IMG/VR virus record: IMGVR_UViG_3300025326_000672
Span: 1-22,324 of that record
Direction: 5' to 3' (one strand)
Length of the DNA stretch: 22,324 bases
Source of the DNA: a virus
Shown: positions 7,867-15,379 of the stretch, piece after piece
Layout: every line of letters begins with the position of its first letter
Position numbering within the stretch: position 1 is the stretch's first letter
The notes under the pieces: model-generated
Database searches by the model: none
What the model saw: the letters and a program-made list of their open reading frames with translations, nothing else
What the model was told of the DNA's origin: nothing
Translations under genes and position numbers: made by a program

Positions 7867-9495
7867 TTACATCCTATAAGCAGGTCTACGCGCATGATAT
7901 CTTTTAATAGGCATTGGAAATCCATCTTTAGCAATTTCCATTTTTCTACTATTTCGATAAAATGCAGTCCAATCTTGAGTATTTTGTAGTAATCTTTCTA
8001 ATGCTTCTTGTTGTTCAACGCGCTTCATTTCATCTACTGATTCACTAAAGAATCTATCTGCCCCATCACATAAATATCTTAATGCATCATATGGATCATC
8101 ACCAGGAAATTCCGATACATCTTGAGTATGAGTCTTGTCATAGAAACAAGTTTTAATTGCACTAATTAGTCCTTCACATGATTTGAATATCTGCAATTTA
8201 GGAAGATTATCTTCTTGTTCAGGAGGACTTAATGATTTAATATATGCATCATAATCTGCTTGAGTCTTATTACGAATTAACCAATCAGCAAATTCTGGTT
8301 TGAATACAGGTAATTCTGTTTCAGGAATATATTTCTGTGCCCATCTTAAGTATTCATGAACTAGCATCTTGCCCGAAATACGAGATCCCTGCGAATTACC
8401 AGTTAATTCAACTGATCTATCTAATGCTGATTCTATTTGCTGATGAATTGTATGTTCTTGCCCTCGATTTTGTGCAGCAGATTGACATAACCTAATAACA
8501 CGAGGATTTTCTTTTTCTAAATAAGGCTTTGCTTCCGCACACCATTCTTCAATTTTCTTTCGCTGCCACATTAATTCGCGATAAACATAAAGTTTCTTAC
8601 CTGGACTAATTGCTCCAAACAACATACACGTTGCAGCAGGGGGAGCAAATCCCCAATCTAATGAAACAATCTTAGGCCACCATGTAGGAATATGAATTGG
8701 ATCAATTACATGCAACGCATTATCTGGTTCATCTGAATATCGTTTCTCGCGAAATTCATCAAATACTGCACCTTCATAAGCATTCCAGTCACCATATTTT
8801 TTAGCTTTACGTTCTGCTTCTGGTAATGCATCTAAGTCATTTTTATATTGCTGTGCAATATGTGGATTATCATCAATTGTTGCGGGAATAAATACGCGCT
8901 TTACTCCACCGCGTCCTACAATTATCTTTCCACCGTCTGGGTATGGCTTGATGAAACGTTTATAAACAAACTGATGCCCAATATTTCCTGGATTTGATGC
9001 ACTTCGAGCAATCATAGGAAGAACATGTTTTAAATGTTCATCAACTCTGATACGCTGTAATACGATATAAGTATAGATCCATTCAGTAAAAGTAGTTAAC
9101 TCATCAAATGCTACATAATTAGGCTGCATTGAATCATAATTATGCACATCATCTTCATGCTCACAATGCCCCATGAAATACAACGCGCCCGATGGAAAAG
9201 TAAATACTCCATCTGCTGCATTATATGTTGCGCCAAATGGCCTAAAGAAATTCTTAGCGCGCGGAATTATTTCTCGTCTTAACTCAGGCATTGTTCTACG
9301 AAGAAATAATCCTTTAAAACTTTCGTGCTCATGCCATCCGAAAACTATCGGATACATTAATAATACATCTGATTTACCAGAACCAACACTTCCACCATAT
9401 AGAGCTTCTTTTATAGTAAGCGGTATGCTTAAAAAACGCTCTTGTTTCACGGTCGGGCGCCATGAAAATTGTCCGGTTTCAATATCCCTAATCAT
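7867..9495 (-). CDS. terL: Terminase large subunit (packaging ATPase and nuclease)
   Basis: This 542-residue protein carries the packaging motor signatures. Walker A is GGSVGSGKS at residues 34-42, and Walker B is YVAFDEL at 127-133 with D131 and E132. A coupling motif SASNPGN lies at 165-171. The C-terminal nuclease domain starts at about 270, with an LDWG motif at 279-282 (D280) and the late acidic motif DDPYDALRY at 466-474. The segment LCQSAAQNRG (336-345) falls where many relatives carry a second acidic residue, and here no D or E is visible. It pumps DNA into the procapsid through the portal and cuts the concatemer. Its start overlaps the stop of the endonuclease gene by one base. The N-terminal 20 residues include KQERFL, like the adenine-binding Q motif. 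Confidence 0.95.
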   Translation of the reverse strand: MIRDIETGQFSWRPTVKQERFLSIPLTIKEALYGGSVGSGKSDVLLMYPIVFGWHEHESFKGLFLRRTMPELRREIIPRAKNFFRPFGATYNAADGVFTFPSGALYFMGHCEHEDDVHNYDSMQPNYVAFDELTTFTEWIYTYIVLQRIRVDEHLKHVLPMIARSASNPGNIGHQFVYKRFIKPYPDGGKIIVGRGGVKRVFIPATIDDNPHIAQQYKNDLDALPEAERKAKKYGDWNAYEGAVFDEFREKRYSDEPDNALHVIDPIHIPTWWPKIVSLDWGFAPPAATCMLFGAISPGKKLYVYRELMWQRKKIEEWCAEAKPYLEKENPRVIRLCQSAAQNRGQEHTIHQQIESALDRSVELTGNSQGSRISGKMLVHEYLRWAQKYIPETELPVFKPEFADWLIRNKTQADYDAYIKSLSPPEQEDNLPKLQIFKSCEGLISAIKTCFYDKTHTQDVSEFPGDDPYDALRYLCDGADRFFSESVDEMKRVEQQEALERLLQNTQDWTAFYRNSRKMEIAKDGFPMPIKRYHARRPAYRM

Positions 9496-9929
9496 TAATG
9501 TTTACCATGTACTCTAATATATTGAATCATACAAATTAATATAAATGGATCTTCCTTAACTAATCCTAAGGTAACATTACAATTATGACAAAGTAAAGCT
9601 CTAATCTTCCCAGTTCTATGACAATGATCTACTGCTAATCTATTTCTAACTGAACATTCTTCTCTACAAATTTCGCATTTACCATTTTGTGCAGCTAACA
9701 TTTTTGCATATTCAATAGGATCTAAATCAAATCTCCATTTTATATATTGATCACTTCTAGCTTTTGAAGTTCTAGAGGGTCGTTTAGTATCACGAATTCT
9801 ATCACAAGGTATACAACAAGTTTGTAAATATCCATTTTTAAAACGAGAATTATCTTTAGTTAATATAGTTCCACAATCTTTACATTTCTCCCCAAGTAAT
9901 TTTCTTGAACCCATTTTACCACTAGCCAT
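9495..9929 (-). CDS. Recombination endonuclease VII-like / HNH nuclease
   Basis: This 144-residue protein has a C-terminal endonuclease VII core: CEIC at 85-88, VDHCHRTGKIRALLCHNCN at 100-118, then LGLVKEDP. Two cysteine pairs bind structural zinc, and the D-H of VDHCH supplies the HNH catalytic residues. The N-terminus has further cysteines (C16-x2-C19, C38, C39, C42) that look like a second zinc ribbon. T4 endonuclease VII resolves branched DNA before packaging, and HNH proteins beside terminases are known to assist packaging or cos cleavage in several phages. The adjacent terL gene fits either role. A homing endonuclease is less likely because nothing is interrupted. GGAAAG precedes the ATG at a good distance. 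Confidence 0.88.
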   Translation of the reverse strand: MASGKMGSRKLLGEKCKDCGTILTKDNSRFKNGYLQTCCIPCDRIRDTKRPSRTSKARSDQYIKWRFDLDPIEYAKMLAAQNGKCEICREECSVRNRLAVDHCHRTGKIRALLCHNCNVTLGLVKEDPFILICMIQYIRVHGKH

Positions 9930-9931
9930 AA

Positions 9932-10213
9932 TTACTTTCCATTACCAGTACCTTCAAGTTTATTTACTTGATCACGCACTACTGATGCATAATCATTATC
10001 TTTATCTGGATCAGGCAATGGATGAGATTTAAGATATGAACCTGCTGCAATTAATGCACCAACCATAACAACTGATCCTAATTTAATCCATGACCCTTCA
10101 CCAAAAGGATTAAAATCATTAGGATCAACAATAAGCACAGTAATACCATTACCTACTGCTGATACTGCTGATGCAAATAATCCATGTAACCAAACTCGAT
10201 ATTTATAATTCAT
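9932..10213 (-). CDS. Putative holin-like two-helix membrane protein
   Basis: This 93-residue protein has two hydrophobic segments, at about residues 8-29 and 43-62, separated by a short turn (DPNDFNPFGEGS). A charged C-terminal tail follows (DPDKDNDYASVVRDQ). This is the layout of small two-helix holins, which form membrane lesions to release endolysin. It sits near a lipoprotein gene, so a lysis group is plausible, but no endolysin is present in the window. AGGA lies about 9 bases before the start. An alternative is an unrelated small membrane protein. Confidence 0.6.
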   Translation of the reverse strand: MNYKYRVWLHGLFASAVSAVGNGITVLIVDPNDFNPFGEGSWIKLGSVVMVGALIAAGSYLKSHPLPDPDKDNDYASVVRDQVNKLEGTGNGK

Positions 10214-10215
10214 TG

Positions 10216-10380
10216 TTAAATTCCTGACAAATCACCTGATGCAATTTTCTTTTGTTTATCTAATTCAGCATCAATTTGAGTAATCATGTTTGTTAAAACT
10301 TCTGAGTCATCTTTATCACGATTACCTAAATATTCAAATAATGCTTTCAACGCGATTAAAATTAAAGTTTGTTGATCCAT
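10216..10380 (-). CDS. Small protein in the lysis-like group
   Basis: The start is set at the ATG at 10378-10380 (MDQQTLILIALKALFEYLG) because AAGGA lies five bases upstream. A start 11 codons earlier lacks this. The 54-residue product has a moderately hydrophobic helix at 4-20 and an acidic, helical remainder. It overlaps the end of the upstream lipoprotein gene by 47 bases in another frame. Its function is not recognised; a holin partner or antiholin is possible from position alone. Confidence 0.6.
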   Translation of the reverse strand: MDQQTLILIALKALFEYLGNRDKDDSEVLTNMITQIDAELDKQKKIASGDLSGI

Positions 10381-10798
10381 GAATTTCCTTTTGATAAGCC
10401 TTCCAATTTTCAATAATAGAAAAAATTAATTTTACTTGAGCACTTAATTTAATCTTGAATTCTGAGTTTGGTAAAACTTCAATAAAATTATTTACTGTAT
10501 TAAATGTTAAAATACTAAATCTATCAAATTCAGAATTTAAAGTAGAACTATTTGTTTGGATAAGAATAACAATTTGTTTATTTAATTCTAATGCAGGTAC
10601 TAGATAAATCTTGGAAAATATTATTCTATCTTCTGAACTAATTTGCTTAGCAACAAATGCGGCATCAGCAATATCCCCAGCAGTTTGTAATGCTGTAAAT
10701 AATACTTGAGTATAATTAATTGCTGTTCGCCTTGGTGTAGAGGCACAATTAATTATTACAAGTAATGTTAATGTAATGCTAATTCTTTTAAGAATCAT
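10334..10798 (-). CDS. Putative exported lipoprotein
   Basis: The 154-residue product starts MILKRISITLTLLVIINCAS: a charged start, a hydrophobic core and a cysteine at 18, as in lipoprotein signal peptides. The residue before the cysteine is N rather than the usual G, A or S, so lipidation is likely but not certain. The mature part is mostly helical and has no recognised domain. In a cluster with a holin-like gene it could be a spanin-type or other lysis lipoprotein, but the length and lack of Rz/Rz1 features leave this open. GGAAAA precedes the start. Its last 47 bases overlap the next gene. Confidence 0.65.
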   Translation of the reverse strand: MILKRISITLTLLVIINCASTPRRTAINYTQVLFTALQTAGDIADAAFVAKQISSEDRIIFSKIYLVPALELNKQIVILIQTNSSTLNSEFDRFSILTFNTVNNFIEVLPNSEFKIKLSAQVKLIFSIIENWKAYQKEIHGSTNFNFNRVESII

Positions 10799-10822
10799 TA
10801 TAATTTTCCAATAGATTCATAA

Positions 10823-11146
10823 CTAATAAATAATCAAAACCTGCAACTCATCATTCGTTGATCCAAGAACATAGAAGTCACCAAGAGAAATATAACCATT
10901 ACCACCCAACTCAATAATTGTTGGAGCATATGGAATTGATGTAAGAGGAATTTCAATCCTATAACCAAAATCTGTTGATGTAAGTGTTCTTTGATTACCA
11001 CCAACATATGCTACTGCTACATTTGCTGAATGAGCTTGAAGTGATAAAAAGCGTAAAACATTTCCAACTCCTGCACCACCTGCTAATGCTGTAGCAAGAT
11101 TAATTGGTGTTCCAGTTGTAAGTGCTACCGTAAAGTGGTTAACCAT
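10823..11146 (-). CDS. Small beta-rich phage protein
   Basis: The start is placed at the ATG at 11144-11146 (MVNHFTVALTTGTPINLATA), giving 107 residues. A TTG ten codons upstream would also be in frame but has no ribosome binding site. The protein is rich in G, T, V and L with beta character. It contains FSL/HSANVAVAYVGGNQ-type segments (IRregular around residues 35-60) and a YISLGDFYVLGSTND segment typical of phage virion accessory proteins. It overlaps a hydrophobic 50-residue frame by 22 bases. The role is unknown; a head or tail decoration protein is possible. Confidence 0.65.
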   Translation of the reverse strand: MVNHFTVALTTGTPINLATALAGGAGVGNVLRFLSLQAHSANVAVAYVGGNQRTLTSTDFGYRIEIPLTSIPYAPTIIELGGNGYISLGDFYVLGSTNDELQVLIIY

Positions 11147-11277
11147 GTTATAAATCCAATCATTGCTGAAACCCAATTCATTCTATAACCGCGTCTATAT
11201 CTACTTGCAAGAGAAATTGTTCCTGATGGAGGTGGAGGAAGCCATCCTGACCAAAAGAATAAATACATTGCTAACAT
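11125..11277 (-). CDS. Possible 50-aa hydrophobic protein
   Basis: This short frame fills the otherwise empty gap between two larger genes. Its ATG (11275-11277) directly follows the TAA of the upstream gene, and GGA lies a few bases before. The product has a hydrophobic start (MLAMYLFFWSGW), a P4 run, a basic patch (RYRRGYR) and a second hydrophobic stretch (WVSAMIGFITWLTTL), so it could be a two-segment membrane peptide. No family is recognised. Support comes from the position and coupling only. Confidence 0.45.
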   Translation of the reverse strand: MLAMYLFFWSGWLPPPPSGTISLASRYRRGYRMNWVSAMIGFITWLTTLR

Positions 11278-11757
11278 TTATAATCCAATACAATCTGGAT
11301 AATTAATTAATCCATCAACTAATGTTGTAGCTGGTGAAGCATCAGTTCCAGTTCCAGTAGAAAATAGTTTCTCAATTCGCGTAGCACTTCTCTTACAATG
11401 AACATATACTGCTGCTCTAACTGCTAAATCTGCTGCTGTTCCTACCCAAACTGTATCAATTCCGGCGCGAATCCCCGGATTAGATGGATTTATTGAACCT
11501 TGTCCTGCATCAAACATCCATTCCCAAATGCGAGCTTTTCCAACTCCAAGATTATCTACTCTAGTCCAATCAAAATTATCAATCATTATTTCTTGCTGAG
11601 GAACAGAATTTCGCCAAATAATAAAATTTGGAGCTGCGAGAGAATTTAATAGATCAACTAATCCTGATAAATCTCCATCTGTATAAAGAACCAACAAATC
11701 AGCAGTTGCTAATATATGAGCTTTAAGAATAATCTTTTGAGCAGATGTTAATATCAT
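11278..11757 (-). CDS. Conserved phage protein of unknown function
   Basis: The 159-residue protein has the features of a widespread but uncharacterised phage family. An N-terminal helix (MILTSAQKIILKAHILATA) comes first, a central W-x-W region (FIIWRNSVPQ, RIWEWMF) follows, and the protein ends in RIEKLFSTGTGTDASPATT, then V-x-G. It begins at a TAATG overlap with the LamG-like gene. Members of this kind are often found near tail or accessory structural genes. I recognise the pattern but know of no established function. Confidence 0.75.
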   Translation of the reverse strand: MILTSAQKIILKAHILATADLLVLYTDGDLSGLVDLLNSLAAPNFIIWRNSVPQQEIMIDNFDWTRVDNLGVGKARIWEWMFDAGQGSINPSNPGIRAGIDTVWVGTAADLAVRAAVYVHCKRSATRIEKLFSTGTGTDASPATTLVDGLINYPDCIGL

Positions 11758-12482
11758 TATGCTATAAATCTCTTGAGAGGTCGCGTGAAGTTAGTACGTT
11801 TATTAAAATTTGATAATAAATTATTTTTGCCTATTGAAGCACCAGTAACAATACCATGATTTCCATTACCCGACCAATCAAGTTGTGTACTGGTACCATT
11901 TTGTCCAAGTTCCCAATAACCTCTTCTAGGAAGAGGAATATCTCTTGTCCATGCCGCACAAATTTGTGCTAACGTCATATTCTCATTAACAAACGAAATA
12001 GACAACAGTTCTCCATTGACATCCTCTTCGGAACCAAGACCATTATTACCAAGTAACATAATCTCTGCTGACGTGTCATGATAGCCACTCCCATCAGTAG
12101 TCACGTTCAACGTCTGAAGTGTGGGTGGGGTGTTGAGAAGCCCTTTATATATTCGCACCAAATCATTAGCCGACCCACTAGGATTGAAGGTAAAGGCGAA
12201 AAAATTAATCACCCCGATTGACCACGGGTGGGCCGTGATCTGATACTTCAACGTCACGGTCCCGGTGATTTCAAACTCACATACCCCACTACTCGTTCGC
12301 CAAGTAATCCGCACTCTCGGTGTAAATGGTGAACCAACATGCGCCTTACCAAAAAGACCACAGTTTCCAGCATCATTTATGGGCACAAACCATCCATATG
12401 CCGACCATGCGGCCGCGGCCATATTCCACCCCATCGTACCCACATTAACATATTCAACATCAGAATCGAAGAGAAGTGACAT
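11757..12482 (-). CDS. LamG/concanavalin-like lectin domain protein
   Basis: This 241-residue protein looks like a single beta jelly-roll of the LamG/concanavalin A type. Aromatic and glycine-rich strands run through it, and a C-terminal WELGQNGTSTQLDWSGNGNHG motif is typical of phage LamG-like domains. Such domains bind sugars and often decorate capsids or fibres for attachment. The coding DNA is odd: bases about 12000-12480 (the N-terminal two thirds) are close to half G+C by hand count, against about a third on both sides. This suggests a recently acquired domain. The Shine-Dalgarno signal is weak. Which virion part it joins is unknown. Confidence 0.75.
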   Translation of the reverse strand: MSLLFDSDVEYVNVGTMGWNMAAAAWSAYGWFVPINDAGNCGLFGKAHVGSPFTPRVRITWRTSSGVCEFEITGTVTLKYQITAHPWSIGVINFFAFTFNPSGSANDLVRIYKGLLNTPPTLQTLNVTTDGSGYHDTSAEIMLLGNNGLGSEEDVNGELLSISFVNENMTLAQICAAWTRDIPLPRRGYWELGQNGTSTQLDWSGNGNHGIVTGASIGKNNLLSNFNKRTNFTRPLKRFIA

Positions 12483-12510
12483 TGTTAACCAGACTACTAG
12501 AAAGAATTCA

Positions 12511-13908
12511 CTATACTGCTACTCCATAAGCAAGAGGAGTAATCTTAACTATACAACTTGTACCACCATCATTATTCATATTCTGCGCGGTTGAATTCTT
12601 AATATAGAAATCAATACTAGTTGCGCCTTGCAAATCAATCTTTATCTGTCGTCTTTGAAGTGCATCAGTTCCAGCAATTATCCATGAACCAAAATAATGT
12701 GCCCCACCATTAACAGTCGTTGCAGGCGCATCAGTTTCATCATCTGTTCCATCTATATTATTAAGAATACCATATAAATCTACTGTAGTTCCTGCTACTG
12801 GAGCTGCTGCCCAATCAGGAGCTTCTAACATTGCTAATGCTTCTCTTGCATATGGAACTGCTGCATCAGAAGTATTATCAAAACTTGCAGCAGGAGCACC
12901 TGAAAAATTACCCGCTGCAATATCTGTTGCTGTATTAATTACTGTCTGAGCAGTTCCATAGAATGCTTTCTCAGGATAATTAGCTGCTGTAATTAATAAA
13001 TAAACTAATCCTCTTAAGTATTGTTGTAATGTTCCATTTGCATCAGTAATTACTTTTGCTCCAGAAATAGCACCTAATACTGCTACTGCTGGATCATCTG
13101 ATGCAAGTGTAGTTCTAGGAGTATTTGCTGCTACTGCTCCCGCGCCTGCTGTAATAGCAACTTGACCAGCAATTAAATTAACTTTCGCGCGATCGGTTTC
13201 GTCCCAATCGTCAATAATTTGTAATGCTACTACAGCAGGATCATCACTAGCTAATGTAGTGCGTGGTGTATTTGCAGCAACAGCACCAGCACCAGCAGTT
13301 ATTGCTACTTGACCAGCAACAAGATTTACTGCTGCACGATTAGTTTCATCCCAATCATCTATTATTTCTACGGCAGCTTGAATTGCTTGTTCTGCTGTAA
13401 TTTGTGTTGATTGGTTTGCTGATGTAGCAACCCCAGTTACTGCAACCGTTCCTGATACTGGAACTGCTGTAGCGCGTAGTTGTGTATCAGTTAATGCATC
13501 TGTTTGTTGTGATGCTGCTGTAGCTGCTCCAGTAGGTAATGGTAATGTTGCTGCACTAACTGGTACTGCTGTTGCTCTTAATTGAGCATCTGTTAATCCA
13601 CCAGTTACAACAGTACCAGAAACTACAATAGGATTAGTTGCTGTTCCCCCAGCAACAGGTCCACCAGCACCTGGTAATGCTAATCCTACTAATGATAAGT
13701 TTGCAGTTCCCGCGCCAGTATCATAATCAAGTAATTGCTCAGTCTCTATGGGTACACGTAATCTACTACTAATACCAACTACATTTGCATCTGTAGATGG
13801 ATCAGAAATTACAATTCCTTGTCGATGATAACCTAGAACTGTAGTAGTCCAGGTATCAATTAACTTACCTGTACTATCTGGTGGTACTTGTACAAATGAA
13901 TTAGCCAT
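12511..13908 (-). CDS. Repeat-containing fibre-like virion protein
   Basis: This 465-residue, A/T/V-rich protein has three zones. The N-terminal zone (1-90) may anchor it to the virion. Two LTDxQLRATAVPVS repeats lie at 105-118 and 139-152. Two tandem 49-residue repeats starting IIDDWDET lie at 182-230 and 231-279. A C-terminal domain (284-465) follows, with DWAAAPVAGTTVDLYGILNN and IDFYIKNSTAQN. The first repeat type and the DDWDE repeats are familiar from phage fibre and head-fibre-like proteins. The C-terminal domain may be a receptor-binding or stabilising module. Its ATG overlaps the upstream gene end by 8 bases with no strong ribosome site, so coupling is likely. Confidence 0.75.
   Translation of the reverse strand: MANSFVQVPPDSTGKLIDTWTTTVLGYHRQGIVISDPSTDANVVGISSRLRVPIETEQLLDYDTGAGTANLSLVGLALPGAGGPVAGGTATNPIVVSGTVVTGGLTDAQLRATAVPVSAATLPLPTGAATAASQQTDALTDTQLRATAVPVSGTVAVTGVATSANQSTQITAEQAIQAAVEIIDDWDETNRAAVNLVAGQVAITAGAGAVAANTPRTTLASDDPAVVALQIIDDWDETDRAKVNLIAGQVAITAGAGAVAANTPRTTLASDDPAVAVLGAISGAKVITDANGTLQQYLRGLVYLLITAANYPEKAFYGTAQTVINTATDIAAGNFSGAPAASFDNTSDAAVPYAREALAMLEAPDWAAAPVAGTTVDLYGILNNIDGTDDETDAPATTVNGGAHYFGSWIIAGTDALQRRQIKIDLQGATSIDFYIKNSTAQNMNNDGGTSCIVKITPLAYGVAV
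13072..13365 (-). repeat. Tandem 147-bp coding repeats with diverged codons
   Basis: Unit 1 (13219-13365) and unit 2 (13072-13218) encode 49 residues each. By hand, 43 of 49 residues are identical, yet about 28 of those 43 conserved positions use a different synonymous codon. Confidence 0.85.
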
Positions 13909-14200
13909 TTATTGCTTTGGTCTTACATTCACTACAAACAAGTTTACCAGTTAAGGCACTTCTAAAAGTATTCTCAGGTAGGAATTTTCCACATTCTTGG
14001 CAGATTGTTTCAGTAAATACTTGTGATTGTGTTGAATTAAAAGTACGTTTAATTCTAACTATATCTAATGAATTAACTTGAATGAATTGCTCATGTCTTT
14101 GAATTATTTGGAATAATTGATCGCGAGATTTTTCATAGTTGTAGAGTTTCCATAAAATATAAATATTTGGAATAAGTAAAGCTAAAAATAAATAAATCAT
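13901..14200 (-). CDS. Membrane-anchored zinc-ribbon protein
   Basis: The start is taken at the ATG at 14198-14200 (MIYLFLALLIPNIYILWKLY). A TTG four codons earlier is less likely, and the ATG lies just after the upstream stop. The 99-residue product has one N-terminal membrane segment (about 2-20), a helical linker, and a C-terminal zinc ribbon with C67-x2-C70 and C89-x2-C92. The design is a single-pass anchor holding a small zinc domain, on which side of the membrane is unclear. No family is recognised. It follows an exported Ig-like protein, so both may act at the cell envelope. Confidence 0.7.
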   Translation of the reverse strand: MIYLFLALLIPNIYILWKLYNYEKSRDQLFQIIQRHEQFIQVNSLDIVRIKRTFNSTQSQVFTETICQECGKFLPENTFRSALTGKLVCSECKTKAING

Positions 14201-14201
14201 T

Positions 14202-14732
14202 TTACTTCTCAATAACTATTGGTCCAATAATTAAGCTATTTGCTGGACATCTAACTGTAAGTCTTTGGTCACCATTTGCATAAGATGACATTGCAGTAAT
14301 TGAACATTTAACTGTTGGTCTAGTTAATAAAATTATAATTGAATTTAACTTATCAAGAATTTGAGTTAATTCAGTTTGGGAAATTATCGGATTTGCTACA
14401 GTATATTCAATAATATTTGAATAACCAATATTTCCTGCTGCATCTACTGCAATTGCTCTGACATTAATTATTCCAGTTAGTAATGGAATCCAATTAGTTT
14501 CATATGGTGGGATTGGATCGCGAAAGATTGGATTACTATTCTGTTGGAACTCCACATAAGAAACTCCAACATCATCTGTAGCAGTTGCTTGAAGAATTAT
14601 ATTTGATCCAATAATAGTATTTCTATAAGTAGTAATACCTTGAACAAATGAAAATCTAGCGTATTCTTGTGAGGAATTAAGGGGAATAATAAATAGGATA
14701 CTAATAATAATTGATAAAAGAATTCGTTTCAT
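14202..14732 (-). CDS. Exported Ig-like domain protein
   Basis: The 176-residue product begins with a signal peptide (MKRILLSIIISILFIIPLNS). A bacterial Ig-like domain follows at about 33-113, recognised by ATDDVGVSYVEFQ and by the closing AVDAAGNIGYSN. A helix (TELTQILDKLNSIIILL) and a cysteine-containing C-terminal segment (KCSITAMSS, VRCPAN) complete it. Ig-like domains bind surfaces or carbohydrates in phage virions, but a signal peptide is unusual for a virion protein, which is normally assembled in the cytoplasm. It overlaps the upstream gene by ATGA. It could act on the outside of the infected cell, for example in superinfection exclusion; that is inference. Confidence 0.75.
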   Translation of the reverse strand: MKRILLSIIISILFIIPLNSSQEYARFSFVQGITTYRNTIIGSNIILQATATDDVGVSYVEFQQNSNPIFRDPIPPYETNWIPLLTGIINVRAIAVDAAGNIGYSNIIEYTVANPIISQTELTQILDKLNSIIILLTRPTVKCSITAMSSYANGDQRLTVRCPANSLIIGPIVIEK

Positions 14733-15142
14733 TTTAGATTATACCTCATTCCTGATCCTGCTCCAGTTCTTTCAATTAGATTTTCACCTATTAATAAACT
14801 TATAGCATTTCTAAAATCATCTGGTCGCGCTGCACATGAAAGTAATCGTAATCTATATGAACGATGAATTCCTTCTTTTATATGAAATAGAATCTTTTCT
14901 TTTACTAATAAAACTTCTCCATTTATTTTGTCAGGTTTTCTATAAACTTCTTTCTTAGAAGAATCATCTTTTAATAATCCTTCAACAAGATTTGGATAAA
15001 GTTTTAGAATCCCACGCGCGATGATTATTACATCCTTAACTTTAGCATCATTCTCTAACAACCGAATTATTACAGATAATCCATGTTGGTATGAGATATG
15101 TTCAATTCTTAATTGTGCATATTCACGTTCCGAAACTTCCAT
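14729..15142 (-). CDS. Winged-helix-like protein
   Basis: This 137-residue protein is mainly helical. Its end (FRNAISLLIGENLIERTGAG, then SGMRYNLK) looks like the recognition helix and beta-wing of a winged-helix domain. Such a domain could bind DNA, as in a late regulator or packaging factor. The N-terminal half (YAQLRIEHISYQHGLSVIIR) may dimerise. No family is recognised, and the wing pattern is only suggestive. Its stop overlaps the next gene by ATGA, and the upstream small gene ends six bases before. Confidence 0.65.
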   Translation of the reverse strand: MEVSEREYAQLRIEHISYQHGLSVIIRLLENDAKVKDVIIIARGILKLYPNLVEGLLKDDSSKKEVYRKPDKINGEVLLVKEKILFHIKEGIHRSYRLRLLSCAARPDDFRNAISLLIGENLIERTGAGSGMRYNLK

Positions 15143-15148
15143 TATCCA

Positions 15149-15364
15149 TTATGCAACAGTTAATGTATAAGTTGTACCAGAAACTGTTAAAGTAAGAGTT
15201 GTCTGAGTAGAAATATCAATGTAAGTAGTAACTCCTCCGGTTCGATTTAAGATGAGTAACTCCTTACCATTAACAAAGGTAAATGCCTCTACATCTGTAA
15301 ATACTTGAGCTGTTAAATCTTTACCTGGACCACTTGTTCCTGTAACTGTTACTGATGCTGCCAT
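15149..15364 (-). CDS. Small beta-rich phage protein
   Basis: The 71-residue product is nearly all beta-type and T/V/G-rich (MAASVTVTGTSGPGKDLTA, LTLTVSGTTYTLTVA). Small virion proteins with a VTGTxGPG start occur in many tailed phages. AAGGAG lies 8 bases before the ATG, one of the strongest ribosome sites in the late block, so abundant product is likely. A capsid or tail decoration role fits but is not shown. Confidence 0.75.
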   Translation of the reverse strand: MAASVTVTGTSGPGKDLTAQVFTDVEAFTFVNGKELLILNRTGGVTTYIDISTQTTLTLTVSGTTYTLTVA

Positions 15365-15379
15365 GTGAATTTCTCCTTT

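Noticed and set aside
9173-9517. Rightward 114-codon frame opposite terL
   Set aside because: It is antisense to the terminase Walker region, which explains its openness.
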